Shown here in pieces: positions 53,985 through 63,326 of a stretch of DNA of 64,000 nucleotides. The translations under genes were made by a program, and so were the position numbers. The notes beneath the pieces were generated by a model that saw nothing but the letters and a program-made list of their open reading frames with translations, did no database searches and was not told where the DNA came from. Positions within the stretch are counted from its first letter, which is position 1; each line of letters opens with the position of its first letter. The DNA comes from Sulfitobacter dubius (GTDB taxonomy: Bacteria > Pseudomonadota > Alphaproteobacteria > Rhodobacterales > Rhodobacteraceae). The DNA lies in contig NZ_FOPG01000002.1 of the NCBI RefSeq assembly GCF_900113435.1, positions 558,001-622,000 on the forward strand. The letters are read 5' to 3'.

Positions 53985-55721
53985 ATGGATGTAAGCATGC
54001 CAGCTGTGCAGCTGGTGATTGTGACGGCTTCGCTCGTCACCGTGCTGGCCCTTTGGGTGCGTGGACATAGCAGCCTGCCCGGTAAACATTGGTTCCTATG
54101 GGCCATCTTTGCCATGGATTTCTGGCTTCTGTCCGTCGGGATAGAGCTTTCCGCCACTTCGGCCTCCTGTGCCTTTGCGATCAGCCGTTGGGCGTGGATC
54201 GGCTTTGTGCTGCTGCCGACATTTTGGGCCTTTTTTCTTTATGAATACGCGCTTGGGGCCAAGGTGCCGCGGCGGCTGGTGCCGCTTTGCAGTGTTGTCG
54301 CGCCTGCGCTTATCACCCTTGGGGCGGTAACCAACAATTGGCATGGAAAGTTTTACGGATCAGAGACCAAATGGCTGGCGGGGGAGAATGGATCATATAT
54401 TCTGTCCGACCATGGTCCGCTGTTTTTTGTAGCGATTACATATCTTTATATGGTCATCATGGCGGCCGCAGTCGTCGCGGGCCGCGCAGTGCGTTCGGCA
54501 AATCCAGCAGTACGGAGCTTTTTTCTCAAGCTTTTTGCTGCGACGCTCATCCCGATGGTGGCCAATCTGACTTATATTATGGGCGGGGTTACCCTGTTTC
54601 ACACCGACCCTACGCCATTTTCCTTTGCTCTTTCGCTGACGCTGGTGGTCTGGCTGGTGGCCGACAACCGCTGGATTGACGTCAGCGCAATTGCGCGGGA
54701 GCTTTTATTTTACAACAGCACCGATCCGGTTTTTGTGATCGACCCCGAGGGAGAGGCACTTGAGACGAACCCAGCGGCGGCAGAATTGCTGCGCCGGGAG
54801 GCCGTGCATGCCCCGGCGCTGCGTGAATTCGGAGAGTTAGGGTCGATTATCCGCTACCTCGCGGCACAGGGCTGTTTGCCAGATGTGACTGACTTTCAGC
54901 TGGGTCACCGCCATTTCGCCGTGCGCGCCCATGCGATTTCTTTGGGAATGGGGCAAAAGCACGTCGGCTGGGCCGTGGCGCTTTTGGATGTCACCGTACA
55001 GAAGATTGCCGCGCAAAAGGCGATTGCCGCCGAACAGATGCAGGCGCAATTTCTTTCCACGGTAAGCCACGAACTGCGGACCCCGCTGACGGTGATTAAC
55101 GGCGCGCTTGGCTTGTTGTCGCAAGGCGGCACCAAGGTAAACGAGGCGCAAAAGGCCCGCTTGATCGCAAAGGCGACCAGCAGTTCCGAGGCGCTGACAA
55201 AGCTGGTGAATGATTTGATTGATACCCAGTGCCTCAGCAGCGCGCAGTTCAGCATAGACCCGAAACGATGCGCACTCGGCCCCATGGTTCAGAACGCGCT
55301 GGCGCAGGCAGAGAGCCTGCAGCCCGAGAAGAATATTCGCTTTACCTGTGACATTCCTGAAGCTGCGCTGATGGTGGAAGGCGATCCCGCGCGGCTGGCC
55401 CAAGCTCTGTCCAACGTGCTGTCGAACGCGGTGAAGTTTTCACCTCTGGGTGGGTTGGTCGAGGTTAGCCTGCGGTGTGAAGCGGGGGTGGCCGTGGTGG
55501 CCGTGAGTGACAGTGGCTGTGGCATCCCACCGGGGGCCGAAGATCAAGTGTTTGCACGGTTTTGCCAGCTGGACAGCTCCGACACGAAAACCGCCTATGG
55601 CAGCGGACTGGGGCTGCATATCACACGGCAGATTTTGGACCGTCACAATGGCAGCATCCGCTATGTCAGCGCACCGGGTGTCGGGACAACCTTTACGATT
55701 TCTTTACCGCTGGTGGCCTAA
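53985..55721 (+). CDS. membrane histidine kinase with 7TM sensor and PAS domain
   Basis: 578 residues. Seven hydrophobic helices fill residues 1-225 (histidine-kinase 7TM type), followed by a PAS domain (about 240-340), the HisKA helix with H362 (FLSTVSHELRTPLTV), and an ATPase domain (ALSNVLSNAVKFSPLGG, GCGIPPGAEDQVFARF, GSGLGLHI). It senses a ligand in or near the membrane. No response regulator is adjacent. The ATG at 53985 has no strong ribosome site. Confidence 0.88.
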   Translation: MDVSMPAVQLVIVTASLVTVLALWVRGHSSLPGKHWFLWAIFAMDFWLLSVGIELSATSASCAFAISRWAWIGFVLLPTFWAFFLYEYALGAKVPRRLVPLCSVVAPALITLGAVTNNWHGKFYGSETKWLAGENGSYILSDHGPLFFVAITYLYMVIMAAAVVAGRAVRSANPAVRSFFLKLFAATLIPMVANLTYIMGGVTLFHTDPTPFSFALSLTLVVWLVADNRWIDVSAIARELLFYNSTDPVFVIDPEGEALETNPAAAELLRREAVHAPALREFGELGSIIRYLAAQGCLPDVTDFQLGHRHFAVRAHAISLGMGQKHVGWAVALLDVTVQKIAAQKAIAAEQMQAQFLSTVSHELRTPLTVINGALGLLSQGGTKVNEAQKARLIAKATSSSEALTKLVNDLIDTQCLSSAQFSIDPKRCALGPMVQNALAQAESLQPEKNIRFTCDIPEAALMVEGDPARLAQALSNVLSNAVKFSPLGGLVEVSLRCEAGVAVVAVSDSGCGIPPGAEDQVFARFCQLDSSDTKTAYGSGLGLHITRQILDRHNGSIRYVSAPGVGTTFTISLPLVA

Positions 55722-55727
55722 CGCAAA

Positions 55728-55755
55728 ACCGCCCGGCCTTTTCAGGTCGGGCGGT
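55728..55755. terminator. bidirectional terminator
   Basis: An 11-bp stem from ACCGCCCG/CGGGCGGT (one G-T pair further in) with a TTTTCA loop. On the minus strand TTTT follows, serving amtB; on the plus strand CGATTGTTT follows, serving the kinase. Confidence 0.88.
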
Positions 55756-55781
55756 CGATTGTTTAGCGATGTCGCTAGGGT

Positions 55782-57089
55782 TTAGCCCTTGGCGAACTCG
55801 GGGTAGGCTTCCATCCCCAGTTCCGACATATCCAGACCGGTGATCTCAGCTTCTTCGCTGACGCGGATGCCTGCTACGGCCTTGATGATCATCCAGACCA
55901 CGATGCTGACCACGAAGACGAAGATGCCAACCGCGGCAAAACCAATGATCTGCGTCACGAAGGATGTGCCTTCGGTGTAGACCGGCACAACCAGCGTGCC
56001 CCAGAAGCCAGCGATCAGGTGAACCGGGATCGCGCCGACCACGTCATCGATCTTGAACTTGTCGAGCATGGGCACGGTGAAGACCACGATGACACCACCA
56101 ACGGCACCGATCCAAAGCGCGCCGAACAATGTCGGGTCAAGCGGTCCGGCAGTGATCGAGACGAGGCCCGCCAGCGCACCGTTCAGCACCATGGTCAGGT
56201 CGACCTTTTTGTACATCACCTGTGTCAGGATCAGCGCGGCAACGGCACCAGCGGCAGCGGCCATATTGGTGTTGGCAAAGATTTGCGCCACGGCGTCAAC
56301 GTCTTCGATGGTGCCCATGGCAAGCTGCGAGGCGCCGTTAAAGCCGAACCAGCCCATCCACAGGATGAATGTGCCCAGAGTGGCGAGCGCAAGGTTGGAG
56401 CCCGGCATCGGCACAACGCGGCCATCCTTGCCGTATTTGCCCAAACGCGGCCCCAGTACGATGGCCCCGGCGAGTGCGGCAAAGCCACCAGCAGCGTGCA
56501 CGAGGGTCGAGCCAGCAAAGTCGCTAAAGCCCATCGCGGAAAGGAAACCGCCGCCCCACTGCCAGGATGCCTCGATCGGGTAGATGAAGCCGGTCAGTAC
56601 GACCACGAAGATCAGGAAGGGCCAGAGTTTAATCCGCTCGGCCAGCGCGCCTGAGACGATGGAGGCCGTGGTGGCGCAGAACATCAACTGAAAGAAGAAG
56701 TCGGAAGCGTTGGAGTAGCCGCCCGCGTCGATCTCGGACTTGATGTCTTTGGTGGCAAAGGTGCCAAAGACGCCTTCCATGATCCAATTACCGTCACCGG
56801 GATACATGATGTTGTATCCCACCAGCCAATACATGACTGCCGCGATGGCAAAGAGGCCCATGTTCTTGGTCAACTGCGTTGTCACGTTCTTGGATCGGAC
56901 AAGTCCAGCCTCCAGCATGGCAAAGCCTGCCGCCATCCAAAAGACGAGGAAGCCGCCGATCAGGAAGAGGAGTGTGTTAAAGATGAAGGTCGTATCCGCC
57001 AGCGTCGCGTATTCTGCGTCCTGTGCCAGCGCCAGCCCGGGCAGGGCGCTGACCGCCGCTGCAAGGGGAAGTATTAAGATGGGTTTCAT
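55782..57089 (-). CDS. amtB: ammonium transporter AmtB
   Basis: A 435-residue channel with about eleven membrane helices preceded by a signal-like segment (LPLAAAVSALPGLALAQ). Typical stretches include GFAMLEAGLVRSKN and FAGSTLVHAAGGFAALAGAIVLGPRLGKY with the conserved His. It imports ammonium at low concentration. The ATG at 57089 is the family start. glnK, which usually sits beside amtB, is absent here. A sigma-54-like promoter lies upstream. Confidence 0.94.
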   Translation of the reverse strand: MKPILILPLAAAVSALPGLALAQDAEYATLADTTFIFNTLLFLIGGFLVFWMAAGFAMLEAGLVRSKNVTTQLTKNMGLFAIAAVMYWLVGYNIMYPGDGNWIMEGVFGTFATKDIKSEIDAGGYSNASDFFFQLMFCATTASIVSGALAERIKLWPFLIFVVVLTGFIYPIEASWQWGGGFLSAMGFSDFAGSTLVHAAGGFAALAGAIVLGPRLGKYGKDGRVVPMPGSNLALATLGTFILWMGWFGFNGASQLAMGTIEDVDAVAQIFANTNMAAAAGAVAALILTQVMYKKVDLTMVLNGALAGLVSITAGPLDPTLFGALWIGAVGGVIVVFTVPMLDKFKIDDVVGAIPVHLIAGFWGTLVVPVYTEGTSFVTQIIGFAAVGIFVFVVSIVVWMIIKAVAGIRVSEEAEITGLDMSELGMEAYPEFAKG

Positions 57090-57194
57090 ATGGTCGTTTC
57101 CTGTCTGCGGGTCCGAATGCGTGCTTACCGAAGCGGGCGGTTGCCCGTGCAGCACGAGAAAACCGGGAATCAGGCGCTGTTGGACAGGTTTGCT

Positions 57195-57210
57195 TGCCAA
57201 ATTTGCGCCA
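57195..57210 (-). promoter_or_regulatory. possible sigma-54 promoter for amtB
   Basis: On the minus strand TGGCGCAAATTTGGCA keeps the GG and GC dinucleotides of the -24/-12 consensus (TGGCAC-N5-TTGCA) with two mismatches elsewhere. It would start transcription about 95 bases before the amtB ATG, which fits nitrogen control through NtrC. Found by eye in a short region, so it may be chance. Confidence 0.35.
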
Positions 57211-57360
57211 TTCATTGGCACCGCTGCTCAAAAAGCGGGCGCTGGCTGGAATCTGCCTATAAATTAATCAGACAATTGACGCCGATTGCGCCTTGAAGCG
57301 CTAAACAAACCGCTGCAGTCAGGCTAAAGTGGCAAAAAATAGGGCCGGGCAGGCAATTTT

Positions 57361-59613
57361 ATGACCGACAAGAACAAGCGAAAGCGCCCTTTGGTGGCGG
57401 ACAAGCGGTATCCGGGTAAGGCAAAGCCGAAACCCAAGTCGCGTGCACAGGCCAAACCTGCCGCGCGCAAGGCGGCACCCGCGCGCCGTAAGCCAGCCCG
57501 GACCAAACGGCCTCGGCGCGGGGGCATCGGTGGCTTTTTTGCCGGATTGGCTCGTTGGTTCTGGCGCTTGATCTGGACAATAACTTGGCGCGTTAGCCTG
57601 GTGGCTTTCCTCGTTCTTGGCTTGGCTGTCGGCTATATCTATACCACAATCCCGCCGCTTGACGCATTGCTGGATGGTCGTGCGCGTGGCTCTGTCACTA
57701 TGTTGGACCGCGAAGGCGACGTCTTTGCGTGGCGCGGTGACCAGTTTGGCGGCGTGGTGTCCGCTGAATCCGTTTCCAAACACCTCAAAAACGCGGTCAT
57801 CGCTACCGAAGATCGGCGTTTCTACCGTCACTTCGGGGTCAGCCCGCGGGGCATCGCTTCGGCTGTGCGCATTAACCTCAGCGAGGGGCGCGGCCCATTA
57901 CAGGGGCACGGTGGCTCCACCATCACGCAGCAAACGGCAAAACTGCTCTGTCTTGGGGAACCCTATGACCCCAGCACAGGCATGACGGAAAAGGAATATG
58001 AGGCAGATTGCCGACGTTCTTCTTTGGGCCGCAAAGCCAAGGAAGCGCTCTTTTCCATGGCGATGGAGCTAAAATATACCAAGAACGACATCCTCTCGAT
58101 CTATCTTAATCGCGCCTATATGGGCGGCGGTGCCTTTGGCGCCGAGGCCGCAGCGCAACGTTTCTTCGGCAAGCCTGCCGCAGCATTGTCGGCGTCCGAA
58201 GGGGCGATGCTGGCCGGTCTTTTGACCGCGCCCACAACGCTTTCGCCGACCAACAACCTTGATCGGTCACAAAGCCGCGCCGCCACAGTGATCCGCCTGA
58301 TGGAAGAACAGGGCTATTTGTCCGCTGCCGAAGCCGATGAAGCCATCGCCAACCCCGCGCAACTGTCCGAAGCGGCAGAAGCCGAAGCAGGCGGTTACTT
58401 TGCCGATTGGGTCATGTCCTCGGGGCCGGAGTTCTTTACGCGCAACACCACCGAAGATGTCATCATTAAAACGACGCTCGATCAGCGCATCCAGCGTGCG
58501 GCTGAAGACGGCTTGAAATGGATTTTCGAGAACAAGGTGCGCGAAAGCTCGAAAGCGCAGGCAGCGATTGTTGTTATGTCTTCGGACGGTGCGGTGCGCG
58601 CACTGGTGGGGGGGCGCAAAACCAAAGTCGCAGGCGCATTCAACCGTGCCACGCAGGCGATGCGTCAGACCGGCTCGGCCTTCAAACCCTTCATCTATGC
58701 GGCGGCACTCGATCTGGGCTATTCGCCCAATGACATCATCGTGGACGAACCTTACTGCCTGAACATCCCCGGCTCAGGTCAATGGTGCCCCAAGAACTAC
58801 ACCAAGAACTTCAAAGGCCCGGTCACCCTGACCGATGCGCTCAAAAATTCGCTCAACATTCCGGCGGTCAAAGTCTCCGAAAGTGTGGGGCGTGAGATCG
58901 TAAGCTCGGTTGCCTCGCAATTCGGGATCAAAAGCGATCTGGCTGCTGGCCCCGCGCTGGCGCTTGGCGCGTCGGAAAGCACGCTGCTGGAAATGACCGG
59001 TGCCTATGCGGGCATTCTTAATGGCGGGTCGTCCGTGACGCCCTATGGTCTGATTGATCTGCGTCTGCTGGGCGAAACCGAACCCTTGATGGGGACCGGT
59101 GGCGGCATCAACGAGCGTGTCATTCAAGAAGATGCCGCGCGGCAGTTGGTCTACATGATGGAGAAGGTCATCTCTGAAGGGACGGGCCAACGCGCCAAGT
59201 TTGGCGGTCGTCAGCTGGCCGGGAAAACGGGCACGACCTCAGCGAACAAAGATGCATGGTTTGTCGGTTTCTCGGCGGATTATGTGGCCGGTGTCTGGAT
59301 GGGTTATGACGATAACACACCGCTGACAGGGGTCACTGGCGGCGGCCTGCCGGCAGAGATTTGGCGTGAAACCATGAGCCGCGTGCATGAGGGCATGCCA
59401 TTGACCGACTTGCCGATGCTCGCCCCCGCACCGCCGAGCGATTTCGGCGAAGCGCAGCCCGTGCCGGAGCCTCAAACATCGCAACCCCAAGGGGGCGGCA
59501 ATCAGGGCGGTGGCGCGGACAACGTGATTGATCGGGTCTTGCGCGACATCTTTGGGGGCGGCAGCAGTGGCGACGGGGCCAGCGCCCCCGCGCCGGGTTT
59601 CCTCGATCGCTAG
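57361..59613 (+). CDS. class A penicillin-binding protein (PBP1A family)
   Basis: A 750-residue bifunctional peptidoglycan synthase. A basic cytoplasmic tail (residues 1-60) precedes one membrane helix (about 75-100). The transglycosylase domain has EDRRFYRHFG and GGSTITQQTAK; the transpeptidase domain has SAFK (active-site Ser), SLN and KTGTTS. The C-terminus is a Pro/Gly-rich tail. It polymerises and crosslinks glycan in the periplasm. Confidence 0.93.
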   Translation: MTDKNKRKRPLVADKRYPGKAKPKPKSRAQAKPAARKAAPARRKPARTKRPRRGGIGGFFAGLARWFWRLIWTITWRVSLVAFLVLGLAVGYIYTTIPPLDALLDGRARGSVTMLDREGDVFAWRGDQFGGVVSAESVSKHLKNAVIATEDRRFYRHFGVSPRGIASAVRINLSEGRGPLQGHGGSTITQQTAKLLCLGEPYDPSTGMTEKEYEADCRRSSLGRKAKEALFSMAMELKYTKNDILSIYLNRAYMGGGAFGAEAAAQRFFGKPAAALSASEGAMLAGLLTAPTTLSPTNNLDRSQSRAATVIRLMEEQGYLSAAEADEAIANPAQLSEAAEAEAGGYFADWVMSSGPEFFTRNTTEDVIIKTTLDQRIQRAAEDGLKWIFENKVRESSKAQAAIVVMSSDGAVRALVGGRKTKVAGAFNRATQAMRQTGSAFKPFIYAAALDLGYSPNDIIVDEPYCLNIPGSGQWCPKNYTKNFKGPVTLTDALKNSLNIPAVKVSESVGREIVSSVASQFGIKSDLAAGPALALGASESTLLEMTGAYAGILNGGSSVTPYGLIDLRLLGETEPLMGTGGGINERVIQEDAARQLVYMMEKVISEGTGQRAKFGGRQLAGKTGTTSANKDAWFVGFSADYVAGVWMGYDDNTPLTGVTGGGLPAEIWRETMSRVHEGMPLTDLPMLAPAPPSDFGEAQPVPEPQTSQPQGGGNQGGGADNVIDRVLRDIFGGGSSGDGASAPAPGFLDR

Positions 59614-59733
59614 GGCGGTTGGGTGTTGGCCTTCGCAAAAGGAAAGTTGGCAATAAGTTGTTAAATTAATTATGCCTTAAAAAGGGCATACTGCGCAGCG
59701 GTGCTCGGTGGCGGATAGGGTTGGTAGATATCG

Positions 59734-61470
59734 ATGCAAAGCGATGTTGTGAAAAGAGGGCTGGCTGAGCTGCGGCAGATACGCAGGCGCAGCCGTGGGC
59801 TTTATTGGGCGGTGGCGCTGTTCAGTCTTTTTGCCAATATGCTCATGCTGACCGGCCCGCTTTACATGCTGCAAGTTTATGACCGTGTGCTTGGCTCTGG
59901 TTCTGAGGAAACGCTGATCGCGCTCTCTGTTCTGGTTGTCTTTCTTTATGGTGTGATGGGGGTGCTGGATTACACGCGCGGTCGGATCATGGCGCGGGTG
60001 GGGGCGCGGTTTCAATCCGATCTCGACCGGCGGGTGTTTGATGCGGTGGTGCGCAAGTCTGCGGTGGCGCCGGATGTGAAAACCAATGCCAGCCTTGCGG
60101 ATCTTGAGGCCGTGCAGCGTTTGATGACCTCGCCCGTTCTTATGGCCGCCTTCGACGCACCTTGGACGCCCATCTTCTTCGCGGCGATCTTCCTGTTTCA
60201 CCCAATGCTGGGTTGGCTGGCGCTCAGCGGGGCGGCGGTGCTGGTGGCGATCACCGTGGCGAACCAATTGCTGTCGCGCGAAAGCCAAGCACAAGCTGGT
60301 ATTTCGGGGCAGGCGGCAAATGCCATGTCAGACCAAATCAGGGTCGAGGCCGAAATGGTGCAGGCGATGGGCATGCGCGACGCCGCTTTTTCGCGCTGGC
60401 AGCAGGCCCGTGGTCAGGCGCTGCAGCAGCAGGTTAAATCAACCGATGTGGGCGGTACATTCACAGCAATGACAAAGACGCTGCGGTTGTTTTTGCAATC
60501 GGCAATGCTGGGTCTTGGCGCGTGGCTGGTTTTGCAAAACCAGATGACGCCGGGTGCGATGATTGCTGGCTCAATCTTGCTGGGCCGTGCACTGGCTCCG
60601 GTGGAATTGGCGTTGAACCAATGGCCGGTGGTGCAACGCGGGCGGGCCGGTTGGGCCAATCTGGCTCAGCTTTTGGGGGCTGTCGGGGTCGAACCCGCGC
60701 GCACCGCGTTGCCCAAGCCCAAGGCCAAACTGGTCGCCAAGGCCCTGACCGTCGTTGCTCCGGGTGAGAAGCAAGCCGCGTTAAAGTCGATAAACTTCAC
60801 CGTAGAGCCGGGCCAAGCGGTTGGCGTGATCGGCCCTTCGGGGGCGGGCAAATCGACGCTGGCGCGCACTCTTACCGGGGTTTGGCAGCCTGCGGGTGGC
60901 TCAATTCGCCTCGACGGGGCTGCGCTAGAGCATTACGGGAGCGAGACGCTGGGACGGCACATTGGATACCTGCCGCAGCGGGTTCAGTTGTTTGACGGCA
61001 CTATTGCCGAGAATATTGCCCGTCTTTTGTCCGAGCCGGATGACGCCAAAGTGGTCAAAGCCGCCAAGATGGCAGCGGCCCATGAGATGATCCTTGAATT
61101 TCCCCAAGGCTACGATACGCCGATCCGCGCGGGTCAGGTACGGCTTTCGGGTGGGCAAATGCAGCGTATCGGGCTGGCGCGGGCGCTTTATGACGATCCG
61201 GTGATCGTTGTGTTGGATGAGCCGAACTCGAACCTTGATAATATCGGCTCACAGGCGCTGAACCATGCGATCCGGCAAATGAAAGCCAGCGGGCGTTCGG
61301 TGCTGATTATGGCGCATCGCCCAGCGGCCATTCAGGAATGCGACACGCTGCTGGTGCTTGATGGTGGTATGCGCAAGGCCTTTGGCCCCAAGGATGAAGT
61401 GCTGGCAGAAATGGTGCAGAACCACCGCGAAATCAAAAAAGCGCCTGCGCATGCCGGGGGTGTAACATGA
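59734..61470 (+). CDS. type I secretion ABC transporter (permease-ATPase)
   Basis: 578 residues. The N-terminal half has six membrane helices (about 25-290) and no C39 peptidase; the ATPase has Walker [10 protein letters not shown] (367-375), signature LSGGQMQRIGLARAL and Walker B VIVVLDEPNSNLD. It is of the PrtD type, which exports RTX-type proteins in one step. It overlaps the HlyD-type adaptor by four bases. No outer-membrane TolC or RTX cargo gene lies nearby. Confidence 0.9.
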   Translation: MQSDVVKRGLAELRQIRRRSRGLYWAVALFSLFANMLMLTGPLYMLQVYDRVLGSGSEETLIALSVLVVFLYGVMGVLDYTRGRIMARVGARFQSDLDRRVFDAVVRKSAVAPDVKTNASLADLEAVQRLMTSPVLMAAFDAPWTPIFFAAIFLFHPMLGWLALSGAAVLVAITVANQLLSRESQAQAGISGQAANAMSDQIRVEAEMVQAMGMRDAAFSRWQQARGQALQQQVKSTDVGGTFTAMTKTLRLFLQSAMLGLGAWLVLQNQMTPGAMIAGSILLGRALAPVELALNQWPVVQRGRAGWANLAQLLGAVGVEPARTALPKPKAKLVAKALTVVAPGEKQAALKSINFTVEPGQAVGVIGPSGAGKSTLARTLTGVWQPAGGSIRLDGAALEHYGSETLGRHIGYLPQRVQLFDGTIAENIARLLSEPDDAKVVKAAKMAAAHEMILEFPQGYDTPIRAGQVRLSGGQMQRIGLARALYDDPVIVVLDEPNSNLDNIGSQALNHAIRQMKASGRSVLIMAHRPAAIQECDTLLVLDGGMRKAFGPKDEVLAEMVQNHREIKKAPAHAGGVT

Positions 61471-62777
61471 GCGATCAAACGGATAAGCGTTGGTCCGCAA
61501 CGCGGCCTTTGATCCTTGGGTTTCTGGGGCTGATTGTGCTTTTCGGTGGCTTTGGTACTTGGGCCGTGACCAGCCAAATCGCTGGGGCTGTTGTTGCGTC
61601 AGGTCGGATCGAAGTCGACCGCAATCGGCAGATCGTTCAGCATGAAACGGGTGGCGTGGTGGCCGAGATCCGCGTTGATGAAGGCGACAGCGTCGCCGCC
61701 GGGGATGTATTGTTGCAACTCGACGCTGAGCAGCTCACCTCGCAATTGGCCATCGTCGAAGGGCAATTGTTTGAACTTATGGCCCGCCGGGGCCGGTTGG
61801 AGGCGCAGCGCGACGAAACCGACGCGGTGACCTTTGATGATGAATTGATCGCCGCTGGGTCGGAAAATACGGATGTGCAGGAATTGATCGACGGGCAGCG
61901 TAACCTGTTCGACGCGCGGCGCGTCAGCGTGGCCCAAGAGCTTGAGCAGTTGGGCAAGCGCCGCTTGCAGATCAACGCCCAAATCCGCGGTGTCGACGCG
62001 CAGGAAACGGCACTGGCACGGCAGTTGGACCTGATCGAAGAAGAACTGGGTAATCAACAGTCGCTGTTGGATCGCGGGTTGACGCAGGCGTCTGCCGTGT
62101 TGGACCTGCAACGTGAAGAGGCCCGTCTAACGGGGCAGATCGGCGAACTGTCAGCGCAAAAAGCCCAGTCCCAAGAGCGTGTGACCGAGATTGATATCGA
62201 ACGCCTTAAACTTCGTTCAGCAGGCCGCGAAGAGGCGATCACCCAGTTGCGCGACCTGCGCTATCGAGAGCTGGAAATGGCAGAACAGCGCCGCGCGCTT
62301 AGGGCTGAAATTGACCGTCTTTCTATCCGCGCTCCGGTGTCGGGGATCATCTACGCCATGCAAGTACAGACGCCGCGTTCGGTCGTGCGCGCAGCAGAAC
62401 CGCTGATGTATCTTGTCCCACAAGATCGCCCGTTGATCATCGCATCGCGTGTGCAAACAATCCACATTGATCAGGTCGCGGTGGGCCAAGAAGTAAACTT
62501 GCGCCTGTCGGCCCTGAACCAGCGCACCACGCCAGAACTGATCGGCAAGGTGTTGCAAGTGTCCGCCGATTCCATCGAAGACGACGCCACCGGGCAAACC
62601 TATTACCGAGCTGAGATTGCGCTGAATCCCGGTGAAACTGACAAGCTGGAAGAAGGCACCATCCTACTACCCGGCATGCCGGTCGAGGCTTTTATCCGCA
62701 CCGGAGAACGCTCTCCCATGGCCTATCTGCTCAAGCCCATGGCCGACTATTTTGCCCGCGCCTTCCGCGAAAGCTGA
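61467..62777 (+). CDS. HlyD-family type I secretion adaptor
   Basis: 436 residues: an N-terminal membrane helix (about 15-40), the first half of a lipoyl domain (IVQHETGGVVAEIRVDEGDSVAAGDVLLQLDAEQL), a long coiled-coil region (about 95-280, rich in Gln, Glu, Leu and Arg), then the second lipoyl half (IRAPVSGIIYAMQVQTPRSVV) and a C-terminal beta domain. It spans the periplasm between the ABC protein and TolC. It is coupled to the ABC gene through ATGA. Confidence 0.92.
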   Translation: MSDQTDKRWSATRPLILGFLGLIVLFGGFGTWAVTSQIAGAVVASGRIEVDRNRQIVQHETGGVVAEIRVDEGDSVAAGDVLLQLDAEQLTSQLAIVEGQLFELMARRGRLEAQRDETDAVTFDDELIAAGSENTDVQELIDGQRNLFDARRVSVAQELEQLGKRRLQINAQIRGVDAQETALARQLDLIEEELGNQQSLLDRGLTQASAVLDLQREEARLTGQIGELSAQKAQSQERVTEIDIERLKLRSAGREEAITQLRDLRYRELEMAEQRRALRAEIDRLSIRAPVSGIIYAMQVQTPRSVVRAAEPLMYLVPQDRPLIIASRVQTIHIDQVAVGQEVNLRLSALNQRTTPELIGKVLQVSADSIEDDATGQTYYRAEIALNPGETDKLEEGTILLPGMPVEAFIRTGERSPMAYLLKPMADYFARAFRES

Positions 62778-62867
62778 CCCGGTCGACCGGCCAGGCGGCA
62801 AAGGGGCTTTTCCTCGGCCTTGAGGGCGGATAGCGTCCGCTTGAAACCGCAGCCAAAGGAGAACGCC

Positions 62868-63326
62868 ATGTCCCTGACCGCCCGCCTTGCCGACCTCGGG
62901 ATTACCCTGCCCGACGCCCCTGCACCTGCCGCGAACTACGTGCCCTTCGTGTTCACAGGGAACACCGTCTATGTATCGGGCCAGATCTCGAACGGGCCGG
63001 ATGGGCTGATTGTCGGGCGTTTGGGTGACAGCATGGATGTCGACGCCGGGGCGGCTGCCGCGCGCAGCTGTGCACTAAGCCTTTTGGCGCAGGTGCGCGC
63101 CGCTTGTGACGGGGATCTGGATCGGCTTAAGCGGGTTGTGAAACTGACCGGGTTTGTCAATTCCACCGCAGATTTCACCGACCAGCCCAAGGTGATCAAC
63201 GGTGCATCAGATTTCATGGTTGAGGCCTTGGGCGAGGCAGGTCGTCACGCGCGGTCGGCGGTTTCTGCCGCATCGTTGCCACTGGGCGTTGCCGTCGAAA
63301 TCGAAGGCATTTTTGAGATCGAATGA
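62868..63326 (+). CDS. RidA/YjgF family enamine deaminase
   Basis: 152 residues of the RidA fold: VFTGNTVYVSGQISNGPDG, RSCALSLLAQVRAACDGDLDRLKRVVKLTGFVN and ARSAVSAASLPLGVAVEIEGIFEI. Canonical RidA removes reactive enamines made by PLP enzymes; this longer subgroup may have another substrate. AAAGGAG precedes the ATG at 62868. It overlaps the next gene by four bases. Confidence 0.9.
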   Translation: MSLTARLADLGITLPDAPAPAANYVPFVFTGNTVYVSGQISNGPDGLIVGRLGDSMDVDAGAAAARSCALSLLAQVRAACDGDLDRLKRVVKLTGFVNSTADFTDQPKVINGASDFMVEALGEAGRHARSAVSAASLPLGVAVEIEGIFEIE

